Below, piece by piece: positions 18,470 to 27,719 of a stretch of DNA of 64,000 bases. The DNA is from Paenibacillus sp. Soil750 (GTDB lineage: Bacteria; Bacillota; Bacilli; Paenibacillales; NBRC-103111). The stretch's first letter is position 1, and each line of letters starts with the position of its first letter. The stretch is from positions 228,499 to 292,498 of the forward strand of contig NZ_LMSD01000043.1 in NCBI RefSeq assembly GCF_001428045.1, given 5' to 3'. Below the pieces are notes generated by a model. It ran no database searches and was not told where the DNA came from. It saw nothing but the letters and a program-made list of their open reading frames with translations. The translations under genes and the position numbers were made by a program.

Positions 18470-18679
18470 ATGGAAACAGTTAAGTATGACATTGAATTAG
18501 ATAATGCTATTTTATTTGGGCAATTTATCATGGTCATGAAGGACGAAAGAGTTGTTGGATGGGGGATGATTGACGCATGGGATGAAAATGAGGTCAAAGT
18601 GGGTGACGAATGGTATTCACGTAAAAAATGTTCGTTTATTGTTTCGCCTGCGCCACAAACCTCTATTTTTACTAAATAG
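18470..18679 (+). CDS. Small hypothetical protein, 69 aa
   Basis: Short acidic protein (ELDNAILFGQFIMVMKDERV, then GWGMIDAWDENEVKVGDEWYSR) with an SH3-like, beta-rich look. ATG at 18470 follows AGGAAGGTGG at good spacing; the GTG at 18467 lies too close to it. It has its own terminator. Family not recognised. The upstream repeat that it shares with the SLAC1/LysR promoter suggests possible co-regulation. Confidence 0.6.
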   Translation: METVKYDIELDNAILFGQFIMVMKDERVVGWGMIDAWDENEVKVGDEWYSRKKCSFIVSPAPQTSIFTK

Positions 18680-18681
18680 GT

Positions 18682-18709
18682 AAGGAGCCGTCTAACGGCT
18701 CCTTTTTTC
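18682..18709 (+). terminator. Terminator of the 69-aa gene
   Basis: AAGGAGCCG pairs with CGGCTCCTT followed by TTTTT. Confidence 0.9.
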
Positions 18710-18729
18710 TATGTAATTGTGAACCACGA

Positions 18730-19641
18730 CTAAGCCAGTATCGTACTTTCTTCTGCCAACTTCAATTTAACAATATGATGTGATAATAAGTCGATAAATA
18801 ACCGGGCAGCCTGGCTTAAATACTTATCTTTATGATGGATGATACCAATTTCCCTTTGCAGCGTTGGGTTCACGATTTTAATAGCTGTTAATTGTTCATC
18901 GTTGTACATATTCAAGTAAGTTCTGGATAGCGCGGTCACGCCAGCACCCGATTTTACAAGGCCAATAATCGTTTCAATCGCCGTTGTCTCGATGATCGGC
19001 TCCATATTTTTGCCACAGACGCTGCTGTGTAGATCTATAATTTGACGGCATTTATGGGATTGGGGGAAAAGGATGAGCGGGTAACTGCTGATTTCGTCAA
19101 AGTTAATGCTTTCACGGTCGGCTAAAATGTGGTCTCTAGAAACTGCCAAATAGATATCTTCTTTGTACAATGGAATTTTACGAATGCGTTCATCTTCAAC
19201 AGGAAAAATGGTGATAGCCAGATCAATTTGATTCTGTATGACTCGCTCCACAATATCGTCTAGATTTAGAATTTTAATTTGTACCTCAGGATAAATATGA
19301 TGAAAGTCGAGTAATAAAGACGAAACAAGCTGAGTTAACTCGCCTGGAAGTGCACCAATGGATAAAGTTCCGCGATTAACCTTCTGAAGCTCCAAAATTT
19401 GTACTTTGACGTTATTTAAAGAAGAAAAAATCACTTTGCACTCATTTAATAAAATTTTACCCGCTTCGGTAATTGCAATCTTTTTACCAATACGATCAAA
19501 TAATGGAACCCCTAACTCATCCTCTAGCGATTTAATTTGATGACTCAGCGTCGGCTGACTCATGCCCAGCTTCTCTGAAGCCCTTGTAAAATGCAACTCT
19601 TCACAAATGGCTATAAAATATTCCAGCTGTCGAAACTCCAT
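18730..19641 (-). CDS. LysR-family regulator of the adjacent transporter
   Basis: 303 aa. HTH in residues 1-60 (MEFRQLEYFIAICEELHFTR, MSQPTLSHQIKSLEDELGVP) and effector domain from about 90 to 295 (GTLSIGALPGELTQLVSSLL). It resembles the CynR/CzcR group. It is divergent from a SLAC1/TDT transporter across 341 bp that contain an operator-like dyad (TATCAAGTATTGATA, 19810-19824), so it probably controls that transporter and itself (inference). Confidence 0.9.
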   Translation of the reverse strand: MEFRQLEYFIAICEELHFTRASEKLGMSQPTLSHQIKSLEDELGVPLFDRIGKKIAITEAGKILLNECKVIFSSLNNVKVQILELQKVNRGTLSIGALPGELTQLVSSLLLDFHHIYPEVQIKILNLDDIVERVIQNQIDLAITIFPVEDERIRKIPLYKEDIYLAVSRDHILADRESINFDEISSYPLILFPQSHKCRQIIDLHSSVCGKNMEPIIETTAIETIIGLVKSGAGVTALSRTYLNMYNDEQLTAIKIVNPTLQREIGIIHHKDKYLSQAARLFIDLLSHHIVKLKLAEESTILA

Positions 19642-19790
19642 AGGATATACCTCACTTTTAAATTGATATTGAAATTAGTAGTATGTATTTCGCGAAAAGT
19701 AAATGCGTTGTATCAATCCCCTTAAACGTATACTTTATCATAAACTTCCGCTTATTATGTAGAAATGAAGTGGAGTCAATCATCCATATT

Positions 19791-19849
19791 ATTAATGATA
19801 ACGATAGAATATCAAGTATTGATACTTTTCATCAATTATTCAATAATGA
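19791..19849. repeat. Operator-like repeat, copy 2, between LysR and transporter
   Basis: Second copy of the 18295-18353 sequence. It contains the perfect dyad TATCAAGTATTGATA (19810-19824), ATCAATTATTCAATAAT after it, and GATAACGATAG before it. Position and symmetry fit a LysR binding site. A weaker partial copy (CGATAGAAAACGTGATATTG) lies near 21109, before the gene at 21195. Confidence 0.7.
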
Positions 19850-19982
19850 TACTTAAGTCGCTAAAACAACTACCTTTTAATAGGTAAATTAGGAAGGAGA
19901 CAAAATGAGTTAAGGTAAATCGAAATCCTTTTGAATTTGAACATATACACAAAAAAATGATAGAAAGTAGTGACCATCATAC

Positions 19983-20966
19983 ATGCAAACCATAACTGCC
20001 GTACCCAAACAAAAAAGCATTGGCTCTGTACAATTTTTACCCGTTAATCTATTTGCGTCGGTTATGGGAATTTCAGGTCTGTCATTGGCTTTGAGACAAG
20101 CAAGCAAGCTATTCGGTACTTCACTTGTACTCGCTGATATCATTGGAATTGCCGCGGTGCTCATGTTTATCGTATTAAGCTTAGGATATATTTCTAAGTG
20201 GATTCTATACCCTCAAAAAGTCAAAGATGAATTTAAACATCCCATCATAGGAAATTTCTTTGGTACGATCACGATTGCCATTCTTTTGCTATCTTCCGTA
20301 GTTGGGACTTACAGTGGACTGACTGGTCAAGTGCTCTGGATCATCGGAACTGTAACGACGTTAGCGCTTAGTTTTATCATCGTTACACGCTTGTTAGACG
20401 GGAATCACGAACATGGTCATGCGGTACCTGCTTGGCTTATTCCTGGGGTTGGGACCCTTGATATTGCGGTTGCAGGTGGGAGTATGCCGTTTGCATGGGC
20501 GCATGAAATTAATCTACTTTCTCTAGCGATCGGCGGAATTGTGGCTTTAGTTTTCCTTACCATGATCCTATCCAGATTGATACATCATACTCCAATGCAT
20601 GCTGGATTAACGCCTTCTATGCTTATCATGATTGGGCCGTTTGAGGTTGGATTTCTTGGCTATATTAATTTTGAGCATAGAATTGATCAGTTTGCATCGA
20701 TTTTGTTTTACTTTGGATTGTTTTTGTTCATTGTCTTGTTCTTCAAAGTATTTAAAAAGTCAATTCCGTTTGGCGCTTCCTGGTGGGGGGTAAGCTTTCC
20801 ATTGGCTGCACTCAGCAATGCTGCTTTGCAATATGCGATGTTTGTACATTCCTGGCCGCTAATTACCATTGCTGCGATCATTCTTGTCTTGATGAACATC
20901 GTTCTGGTCGTTCTCTTTGTTCGAACAATAAAGGCGCTATTTAATGGGAGTCTGCTTAAAGGGTGA
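19983..20966 (+). CDS. SLAC1/TDT-family anion or dicarboxylate channel
   Basis: 327 aa, about ten TM segments across the whole length. The N-terminal PVNLFASVMGISGLSLALR is the signature of the tellurite-resistance/dicarboxylate transporter (TehA, SLAC1) fold, and the length fits. Members move anions or organic acids across the cytoplasmic membrane; the substrate cannot be read. It lies divergent from a LysR regulator. No good ribosome site is seen before the ATG at 19983. Confidence 0.85.
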   Translation: MQTITAVPKQKSIGSVQFLPVNLFASVMGISGLSLALRQASKLFGTSLVLADIIGIAAVLMFIVLSLGYISKWILYPQKVKDEFKHPIIGNFFGTITIAILLLSSVVGTYSGLTGQVLWIIGTVTTLALSFIIVTRLLDGNHEHGHAVPAWLIPGVGTLDIAVAGGSMPFAWAHEINLLSLAIGGIVALVFLTMILSRLIHHTPMHAGLTPSMLIMIGPFEVGFLGYINFEHRIDQFASILFYFGLFLFIVLFFKVFKKSIPFGASWWGVSFPLAALSNAALQYAMFVHSWPLITIAAIILVLMNIVLVVLFVRTIKALFNGSLLKG

Positions 20967-21194
20967 TCACAATTTTAAAGGCAGCAAGACTGTCGGATAA
21001 TAGAGATCTATTCTTCAGATACTATTAACAGTCCAATGATTTTCAATAAATCTTTGGACTATTCTTTATTATAGAAACGGATCCTGTTATAGAAATGAAG
21101 CATCATTACGATAGAAAACGTGATATTGATCGCATACATATTGATTTACTATAATTAAATTGTGCACAAAATGAGGGCCGAGAGGTATCCAGTT

Positions 21195-21872
21195 ATGAAC
21201 GATTCCATTGTAAAAAAAATAACAAACAGCTCAAAGAGGAAGTCATTATTTCACTTTACGAGGGCACGAAATTTGCCTTCCATATCACATGTGGATGCTT
21301 TGTATTCTTGTAATCAAGTAAATCCACATTTATCAGATGAAAGGAGGGAAGCGAGGAGAGAAATTCAATTTCATGGACATCTTTTTGTAGCAAACGCGCA
21401 TTTAAAGATTTCCGATCAGGTGATGGATGCAACCACCACTCATCTGGAATTTCATAAATATGTGGATAAGCACGTATTTTTTTGGCCGACGCAACTAGAT
21501 TGTCAGAAAATGCTGGCGATTTACTCAAAAAGAGAACCAAATGAAGCTTTCGCTATCCTTCAATTAGATGCTCAATCACTGATGACTGATTTTTATGACA
21601 TGATAAAGCTAACAAAGTACGATTCGGGAAGCTCACCACGCTATCCAGCTCGCACTTCATATAAAAAAAGTTTGCAAATGTTTTTACCAATAGATCAATT
21701 TGAGATTGTACAGCGAAATGATGTACCTTCAAAACCATCTGAGATACGCGAGGTCCTTGTAGAAGGGAAAGTAACGAATGTGACCCGCTATTTACAAACT
21801 GTGTATTGTGATAGTCGAAGCTTGATAAATGAAAATTGGAGGAAGCATACGCAATCTTTACAAGGATTTTAA
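21195..21872 (+). CDS. Hypothetical protein with ADP-ribosyltransferase-like start (DUF7002-like)
   Basis: 225 aa from ATG 21195, which follows GAGAGG at suitable spacing; the open frame starts earlier at 21162. Soluble. KSLFHFTRARNLPSISHVDAL near the N-terminus, then RREARREIQFHGHLFVANAH and KHVFFWPTQLDCQKMLAIY, resemble the DUF7002/DarT-like group with an ART-like H-x-T start. No antitoxin (macrodomain) lies next to it: the next gene, 30 bp on, is a membrane protein. The assignment rests on motif resemblance only. Confidence 0.55.
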   Translation: MNDSIVKKITNSSKRKSLFHFTRARNLPSISHVDALYSCNQVNPHLSDERREARREIQFHGHLFVANAHLKISDQVMDATTTHLEFHKYVDKHVFFWPTQLDCQKMLAIYSKREPNEAFAILQLDAQSLMTDFYDMIKLTKYDSGSSPRYPARTSYKKSLQMFLPIDQFEIVQRNDVPSKPSEIREVLVEGKVTNVTRYLQTVYCDSRSLINENWRKHTQSLQGF

Positions 21873-21902
21873 ATAGAGGGCTCGAAAGGGAGGGCTAAAG
21901 AA

Positions 21903-22823
21903 ATGATTTGGAATACGTTAAAATCGAGAGGTTTTCTATCGGGATACGTGTTAGTTATTCTCATGCTTATATGTTCAGTATGTCTACAACAAAAGGATAT
22001 TCTCTTCCCAGAAATTGCTGGTATGGCCATGGGTGTGATGGTATTTCCAGTTCCACATTGGGTGAAGAATCCCCTTCATCTGTGGCTTTCTCCGACAATA
22101 GCTGCATTCCTGGGAACTTCCTTGAACGGGTTGTCCATAACGCCTTTGTCCAAACTTTGGTTAGGTTTTGTCATTATAGTCGTTCTCATGCACCTATTTC
22201 GCGTCAATTTTGGACCAACAATTCCAGCTGCCTTGCTGCCGATCTTTTTAGGTTTGCATGACTATGTTTTTGCGATTACGACTGCTGTGTTTACTTTTGT
22301 GATAATGTTAGCCGCTTTTAAATTGAGGAAACCAGAAAACTTAACGCCAAGTGGTCCGCTAAATTTTCGGAAAATAACGGATACGGTTATCATTAGCATC
22401 ATTTTATGTCTTTGGATCGGACTGGCATTCGCAACAAATGTAGAAGTTATCGTGGTTCCACCTGTATTTGCCCTCATATTCGAGGTGTTTCATACAGAGA
22501 AATTTAGTTGGAAATTGATTCCACCTCGGTTAGCGGTATTGACATCGACAGCTCTTCTTGCGGTTGGCGTCTATCATCTATTGCCCGGTTCAATCGTTTG
22601 GGTTGGTGTAATCAATGTACTGATAACACTCATTCTCTGTATGTTGTTTAAAACACCTGTACCTGTTGCATTCGGTGTCTCGTTAATGCCGCTGATCGTT
22701 CCAGCATGGGGGAGCTGGGGTTTTCCAGTAGGTGTCTTTGTCACTACAGGTGCTTTGATGTGTATGTCAGCAGCTTACCGTCAATTAAGAAATAAACAAG
22801 CGATACAACAACTGCGCAGCTAA
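21903..22823 (+). CDS. Multi-pass membrane protein of unknown function
   Basis: 306 aa with eight to ten hydrophobic segments (YVLVILMLICSVCL, LWLGFVIIVVLMHLF, VIISIILCLWIGLAF, GVINVLITLILCML). The IPAALLPIFLGLHDYVFAI stretch and general layout are faintly like HPP-family proteins, which I cannot confirm. An AAGGGAGGGC site precedes the ATG; it lies 30 bp after the preceding gene, so the two probably form an operon. A good terminator follows. Confidence 0.7.
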   Translation: MIWNTLKSRGFLSGYVLVILMLICSVCLQQKDILFPEIAGMAMGVMVFPVPHWVKNPLHLWLSPTIAAFLGTSLNGLSITPLSKLWLGFVIIVVLMHLFRVNFGPTIPAALLPIFLGLHDYVFAITTAVFTFVIMLAAFKLRKPENLTPSGPLNFRKITDTVIISIILCLWIGLAFATNVEVIVVPPVFALIFEVFHTEKFSWKLIPPRLAVLTSTALLAVGVYHLLPGSIVWVGVINVLITLILCMLFKTPVPVAFGVSLMPLIVPAWGSWGFPVGVFVTTGALMCMSAAYRQLRNKQAIQQLRS

Positions 22824-22832
22824 AATAAATCG

Positions 22833-22858
22833 AAAATCCGCTAATAAGCGGATTTTTT
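22833..22858 (+). terminator. Terminator after the membrane protein
   Basis: AAAATCCGCT pairs with AGCGGATTTT around AATA, followed by Ts. Confidence 0.9.
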
Positions 22859-23030
22859 GGCTTTCAATCAGGCGCATTCAAATTGGGAGGAGTAGTGCGC
22901 AACTAATAATGTATTTGAAGCGTCTAATTATCTGGGATTATTTGTTAATATGGGCAAGAAGTTAATGGATATCGTCTCATCACAAATAAATAATGATATA
23001 AGACATAAAATTGGAAGGGTGTAGATTAAA

Positions 23031-23672
23031 ATGCAAAGAAAATCACTTTTGATTTGCTTGTATATTGTACTCTCAATAATAATAGCTAACACTGGGATCC
23101 ATGCTGCTGATGCGAAAACATCTGCAGATTTCAAAGATCTTAACGATATGGATGTTCCGACAAAAGCTAAAGTAGACAAATGGTTATCTGCAGGTTTTAT
23201 ACAGGGGGTCTCAGAGGAATGGTTCGGTCTAAATGAAACAATAACCCGTTCGGAGTTCGCGAAGATCGTTGCTCTTGCAGTAGGTGTAGAAATAAATAGC
23301 ACATTGAAAACTTCAAGCTTCAACGATGTAAAGGCAGATGACCCAGTAATTGGATATACGCTACCCTATATAGAAGCACTTCGCCAAGCAGGTGTTATCG
23401 AGGGTATAGCGATAGATAGGTTCAACCCTAGTGGTGAGGTGACAAAAGAGCAATTTGCTGTTTTTATGGTACGTGGTCTTGGAAAAGATGCAGAAGCAAA
23501 ACAAACGCAAGGAGGAAACGATGAAACAATATCCCATTATGCAAAAGGATATGTGGCTTTGGCTTTGAAATTGTTTCCTTATCTACGTTCAGACGGATTT
23601 TATAATGGCTCAGTTCCAATTTCTCGGCAAATGGTTTTACTCGGTTTGGATGACTTAACGATAGAATATTAA
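23031..23672 (+). CDS. Secreted SLH-domain protein
   Basis: 213 aa with a signal peptide (LLICLYIVLSIIIANTG, cleaved near residue 26). It holds SLH-type motifs: FKDLNDMDVPTKAKVDKWL with ITRSEFAKIVALAVG, FNDVKADDPVIGYTLPYIEAL with VTKEQFAVFMVRGLG, and a diverged third repeat with ISHYAKGYVALAL. It consists of little but the SLH region, so it is a wall-associated protein of unknown purpose. Upstream GGAAGGGTG is a reasonable ribosome site. It lies just before the region rich in hairpin elements. Confidence 0.85.
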   Translation: MQRKSLLICLYIVLSIIIANTGIHAADAKTSADFKDLNDMDVPTKAKVDKWLSAGFIQGVSEEWFGLNETITRSEFAKIVALAVGVEINSTLKTSSFNDVKADDPVIGYTLPYIEALRQAGVIEGIAIDRFNPSGEVTKEQFAVFMVRGLGKDAEAKQTQGGNDETISHYAKGYVALALKLFPYLRSDGFYNGSVPISRQMVLLGLDDLTIEY

Positions 23673-23779
23673 GTGTCCCCAATTTAGAAGAGCCAGATTA
23701 AATCGCCTTTTTCTGCGCAATAGTAAAATGAAGTTATACTTTAAGAAAATTAAAAATAGGTCATTATTAGTGGAGGAAT

Positions 23780-24193
23780 ATGGAACATTTAAACGATGAC
23801 CAAAACATTACTTATGAAATTAAGAGAACCAAAAAATATGTACTAAAATTTTTGCTTTCAATTGGATTGCTGTTCATTAGTTTAATTTGTTATGGGATTT
23901 ACTGGGCTTTCTTTGACATGAATCGGCTCCCGACAGGTGAATTAATTGAACAATCAAACTCTCCAAACGGCAAATATACAATTAATGCGTATGTTTCAAG
24001 TGGAGGGGCAACGACTGACTTTGCTGTAAGAGCAGAACTTATTGCCAACAAAAGCGCTAAGAAGAAAAAGAATATATATTGGAATTATAGAGAAGAGAGC
24101 GCATATATCGTATGGATTGACGATGATAATGTTAAAATTAATGGTCATGTTTTAAGATTGCCAAATGAGAAATTCGATTTTAGGAGAGAGTGA
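23780..24193 (+). CDS. DUF5412-type membrane-anchored protein
   Basis: 137 aa. One N-terminal TM helix (FLLSIGLLFISLICYGIYW, about residues 28-46), then an extracellular domain with PTGELIEQSNSPNGKY, GGATTDFAVRAEL and KNIYWNYREESAYIVWIDDD, which resemble DUF5412 proteins of Bacillaceae. Function unknown. TGGAGGAATATGG gives the start. It is the first gene in this window followed by the conserved hairpin element (22 bp after its stop, same strand). Confidence 0.75.
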   Translation: MEHLNDDQNITYEIKRTKKYVLKFLLSIGLLFISLICYGIYWAFFDMNRLPTGELIEQSNSPNGKYTINAYVSSGGATTDFAVRAELIANKSAKKKKNIYWNYREESAYIVWIDDDNVKINGHVLRLPNEKFDFRRE

Positions 24194-24215
24194 ATTTTCT
24201 TATTCACGGAATTCC

Positions 24216-24300
24216 GCTAATGGGTAACTATAGTTCAATCACGACATGACGGCAGCCGGCACACGATTGGCTGCCGTTGTCAGTTGAAGTAACGGGAAGG
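24216..24300 (+). repeat. attC-like hairpin element 1
   Basis: First copy. Starts GCTAATGGGTAACTATAG, stem GGCAGCC/GGCTGCC (24251-24257 with 24269-24275), ends TTGAAGTAACGGGAAG. Same strand as, and 22 bp after, the DUF5412 gene. Confidence 0.85.
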
Positions 24301-24336
24301 ATAGTTCTAGAAGCAAGACAGTTATGGTCAGTGGTT

Positions 24337-25041
24337 TTATGAAGGTGTCTGTTCATTTCGAATTTTTCGGTATTCCTTAGGTGTAATATCGCGATGCTTT
24401 TTAAAGGACTGGATAAAGTGGTTGACGTGATTGAAACCCACTATTCGGGCTATTTCGGTTATTGTATACACCGTCGTTTCTAACAACTCGCAGCTCTTTT
24501 TAATCCGATACTTAACCAAGTAATCGTAAGGAGTCATATGGATACTTTTTTTGAAGCTGCGAGCGCATTCCGAAACGCTCAAATGGGCTACGTCAGCAAT
24601 TTCCTTCAAATTAATAGGGTTTTTATAGTTTTGGTGGATAAAGCTAACCATCAGTTGTAATCTCTCTTGCTGGAGTCTGTTATGTTTAGAGGATTCCTCT
24701 GAAGATAACGAAATATTGGAGATTAGAATTAGCCATAGCTGAACCGTATGGATGGAAATCTCATACTGCCATCGCCATGATTCTTTACGTTCAAATTTCT
24801 TCTTCATCTCCCATAGAGTTTGCAGGATTATCTTTTGCCACTCCGCGTCACCTTTGATTTCCAATGATAGTAAGTATGAATTGGTGTAAGGAAGGACATG
24901 GTTCCTTTCCATTGCACTATCTGAGTAAAAGGCGAGCAGTTTCTCCGGAAAATTAAGGCTCACGTATTCACCGTCATGACTAAGGTGCGTAACAATGTGC
25001 AGAACGCTCTTATTGATAAAGATGGCCTCACCTGTCTCTAA
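24337..25041 (-). pseudogene. AraC-family regulator lacking its 5' end
   Basis: The frame from GTG 24963 gives 208 aa with two AraC helix-turn-helix units at the C-terminus (INLKEIADVAHLSVSECARS, then ITEIARIVGFNHVNHFIQSF). In-frame coding continues upstream to 25041 (GEAIFINKSVLHIVTHLSH), the second half of the cupin-like sensing domain, and stops at a TGA with no start codon. The first part of the sensing domain is missing, so this is a 5'-truncated gene. The break lies near 25041. It sits between two element copies but on the opposite strand. Confidence 0.75.
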
Positions 25042-25346
25042 TCATTGAATTATGTAAGGAATTAAGGAACTTACTTGTGCATAAAAAGTTGCGATACGAA
25101 GTCGATGTTACTTTATACTTCAAGATTGAGAGGAGGTTCCGTCTTCAACTACAGGGTAACGGTACTTCTATAGATTAATAAATGAAAGGGCGGATCAATT
25201 GAATCTGCCTCTTTTTTGTTATATTTCGTAAAAAAATTAGGTCAATAATTTTAAAGAATAGGTAAAATAAGTTCGTTGAATTTCCAATATATAGAATATA
25301 AAATGAATATTATAACAATTACATTAATAAGAATGGAGGTTTAAAT
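25042..25346. other. Intergenic stretch after the truncated AraC gene
   Basis: About 300 bp of AT-rich sequence with no supported gene. The 5' end of the AraC gene should be here but is absent. A GGAGG site at its right end belongs to the next gene. Confidence 0.4.
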
Positions 25347-25565
25347 TTGAAAATTAGCAAGAAAGCATTCTTTATTATTAACATTATTTCTGCATTTTTG
25401 AGTGTTCTAGGAATAACAGGTTTATTTTTCTCATACAAAGTTACTTCTTGGGTTAAGAATATAGAGCAAATAAAGCTAGGGTATTTAGATATTTTCGCTG
25501 TATGTTCCATATTCGGAGGTTATATTACGCAACTTCTATTTTTGCAGAAGTCAAACATTCAATGA
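25347..25565 (+). CDS. Small membrane protein, 72 aa
   Basis: TTG start at 25347 with AATGGAGGT upstream. Two TM segments: AFFIINIISAFLSVLGITG (about 7-25) and IFAVCSIFGGYITQLLFL (about 49-66). Family not recognised. Followed on the same strand, 160 bp on, by the hairpin element at 25726. Confidence 0.65.
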   Translation: MKISKKAFFIINIISAFLSVLGITGLFFSYKVTSWVKNIEQIKLGYLDIFAVCSIFGGYITQLLFLQKSNIQ

Positions 25566-25725
25566 AGATTGAATCGGATGTAAAACAAGTAATAGAAATT
25601 CTAGTTATGAACTTCGACTTGAATCAGTCGAGACAACGACACAGGATACCTTTAATTAGTTTAATAATTCTACCTTATTAAAGGATGTGAAAACTGAAAT
25701 GTTTTTAAGTGAAAAAGTCGATTGA

Positions 25726-25880
25726 ACTAACGGATAACGATAGTTCAATCAATAAAGCATGAAGGCAGACGGCCAAAGATGAACTGCACCTCCAATCGTT
25801 AGATGGTGTCTAACAATTGGGGTCACTTCATCGCGGTAGCTCTTTTTTTGCTTTAATGAAATAACGTTAGGGAGTTTAAC
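25726..25880 (+). repeat. attC-like hairpin element 2, with an inserted inverted repeat
   Basis: Left end ACTAACGGATAACGATAG; right end TTAATGAAATAACG..GGGAG is diverged. The terminal stem is interrupted by a 51-bp inverted repeat at 25780-25830. Confidence 0.7.
25780..25830. repeat. IS3-like inverted-repeat fragment inside element 2
   Basis: Ends TGAACTGCACC and GGGTCACTTCA are imperfect inverted repeats around the stem CCAATCGTTAGA/TCTAACAATTGG. The ends and GTTAGA core recall IS3/IS150-group termini. There is no room for a transposase, so this is at most a joined pair of ends or a very short MITE. Confidence 0.45.
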
Positions 25881-25904
25881 ACTATACGTGAAACGGTCTT
25901 TTGA

Positions 25905-27719
25905 TCATTTTTCCAGCCAAATTTGTTTAAAGTCTATCCAGCCGTTAGAGTTGAATGAAGCGCCTCTAACCGAAGGATGCATATAAGTATTCAGCTGTCG
26001 ATGATGCAGGAAAATGATATGACACTCTTCCCTGAGACGTTCCTCAATATCGCGCATGTGGTTTCTACGGGCTTGAATGCTTTCTGAGCCAAGAGCCAAG
26101 TCAATTTTGGAAAGAATCCAGCATTTGAGAGAAGGAGTTAGATAAGTACTGGAGATGCATTCCTCATGTTCATACATGTCAATCTCGCAGACATCATCTT
26201 CGGCTAGAATGATCCCCGAAATGGTGAAATCAGCGCTAGATATGATTTTAGGATCTAAAACTTGGGTCCAATTCGCCAAAAATAACTCGACAGTAATGCC
26301 AAAGTTAGTCATGCGCGTTACGATCCATCGTCCGTCTCGTTCATACTTTTCGTGTACGACAAGTCGAAGCTCGGTCCCGTCGTAGCTGGATTGAGACAGT
26401 GCATGATAGATTTCCGAATCGGTTGCAGTTTTGCGCTCATATTGCAAACTGTCTTCAGGGCGCAAAAAATAAGCAGGCAGCACGCGTTCTCCGCCTAGTT
26501 CGGATTGCATAGCCACAGGATCGAGCATGAGACTTACGGCTTTACGGAAGTTCTCGTTCTGTGTCCACCCCTCTTTATTTCCGTTCCATGTCATCATTGT
26601 GCAGCCGTCGCACAACCGGACGAGAGATTGCCAATTTTCTTCTGGATTCTCTTCCTGCACCGATTTATCCCCATCATGAGTTTGTATCACGGAGGGTAAG
26701 CCAATTGTAGACTCTTGTTGGCAATCTTCCGGCATGATGATGATATCGACGTCATCCAAGTAGGGTCTTCCCGCGTAGAAGGAGGTATTGGCAGCCAACT
26801 CGATGCGATGTGGAGAAAAGGAGAGCAGTTGGAAAGGTCCTGTGCCCGTCGGCAGTCGCCAATAGTCTTCTTCACTGTGTCCGTTCAAATCCAGAGGCAA
26901 GATGGAAGAAGCGGCTGAGCATAAAAAACGGTCAAAAATCCTATTTGATTGTGAGAGTACAAAACGCACACTACGCGGTCCTAGAGCTTCCACAACCGAA
27001 AGGTTTCTCATCATCCAGCGGTTAGGCATGTTTTGAGAGCGAAGCCGTTCGAAGGTAAAGACTACATCCTGAGAGGTCAGTTCACGACCTGAATGGAACA
27101 AGACACCTTTGCGTAAGTAGAAAGTCCATTCCATTGCCTGCGAATCTGTGTTCCACGTATGAGCAATTCCGGGAACTATCCGATCTACCGTCTCGTCATA
27201 CGTGACTAGACGATCGAAGATTTGCCGGATGATGTGTGAGTCGAAGGCATAATTCACTTTAGCAGGATCGAGCGTTTGGACGCTACGGTACACAGGAAAA
27301 CGAAGCGTATCGCATTCGGTAAGACCTCTCACTGTTTCCTTCTGATAGCCGAATCTCCCCTGTAGCCATTCGATGAACTTGATCTTGGCTTCTGTTCCTT
27401 CACCGTACATGCTGAGCACTTCGAACGATGTGCGATAATCGCCTTGATCTGCTTTGGACGTAGCAAGGTTAAGCAAGAAGTTTTCTTTATGCACCTTGAA
27501 AATTATGTGTGATCGATTACCGCGACCGCGGCCAGGCAGCCAATTTATGAGACACTCTTCCTCTAATTTCTTCAGCACAAGTTTCACGTTCCTTGACGAG
27601 CAGAATAGCGCATTTGCCAACTCTTCCAGAGTTGCCTCCACAGCTTCGCCATTCGAGTTTCCACCGCCAAAACGGTCGTATAAAGTCAGATATCGTTCAG
27701 CTATCAGCATCCTGATCAC
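25905..27719 (-). CDS. SgrR-type transcriptional regulator with solute-binding domain
   Basis: 604 aa. N-terminal winged HTH of the SgrR family (residues 3-110: AERYLTLYDRFGG, LEELANALFCSSRNVKLVLKKLEEE), then a family 5 extracellular solute-binding-type domain (YRSVQTLDPAKVNYAFDSHI, WTFYLRKGVLFHSGRELTSQ, GTGPFQLLSFSPHRIELAAN). No signal peptide, so it is a cytoplasmic regulator. In Paenibacillus such genes usually lie divergent from an MFS efflux transporter; none is present here. A small plus-strand gene is the divergent neighbour. It separates element 2 from element 3. Confidence 0.9.
   Translation of the reverse strand: MIRMLIAERYLTLYDRFGGGNSNGEAVEATLEELANALFCSSRNVKLVLKKLEEECLINWLPGRGRGNRSHIIFKVHKENFLLNLATSKADQGDYRTSFEVLSMYGEGTEAKIKFIEWLQGRFGYQKETVRGLTECDTLRFPVYRSVQTLDPAKVNYAFDSHIIRQIFDRLVTYDETVDRIVPGIAHTWNTDSQAMEWTFYLRKGVLFHSGRELTSQDVVFTFERLRSQNMPNRWMMRNLSVVEALGPRSVRFVLSQSNRIFDRFLCSAASSILPLDLNGHSEEDYWRLPTGTGPFQLLSFSPHRIELAANTSFYAGRPYLDDVDIIIMPEDCQQESTIGLPSVIQTHDGDKSVQEENPEENWQSLVRLCDGCTMMTWNGNKEGWTQNENFRKAVSLMLDPVAMQSELGGERVLPAYFLRPEDSLQYERKTATDSEIYHALSQSSYDGTELRLVVHEKYERDGRWIVTRMTNFGITVELFLANWTQVLDPKIISSADFTISGIILAEDDVCEIDMYEHEECISSTYLTPSLKCWILSKIDLALGSESIQARRNHMRDIEERLREECHIIFLHHRQLNTYMHPSVRGASFNSNGWIDFKQIWLEK

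Noticed and set aside
21195..22823. Toxin-antitoxin pair from the ART-like gene and its neighbour
   Set aside because: The partner is a multi-pass membrane protein, not a macrodomain or other antitoxin.
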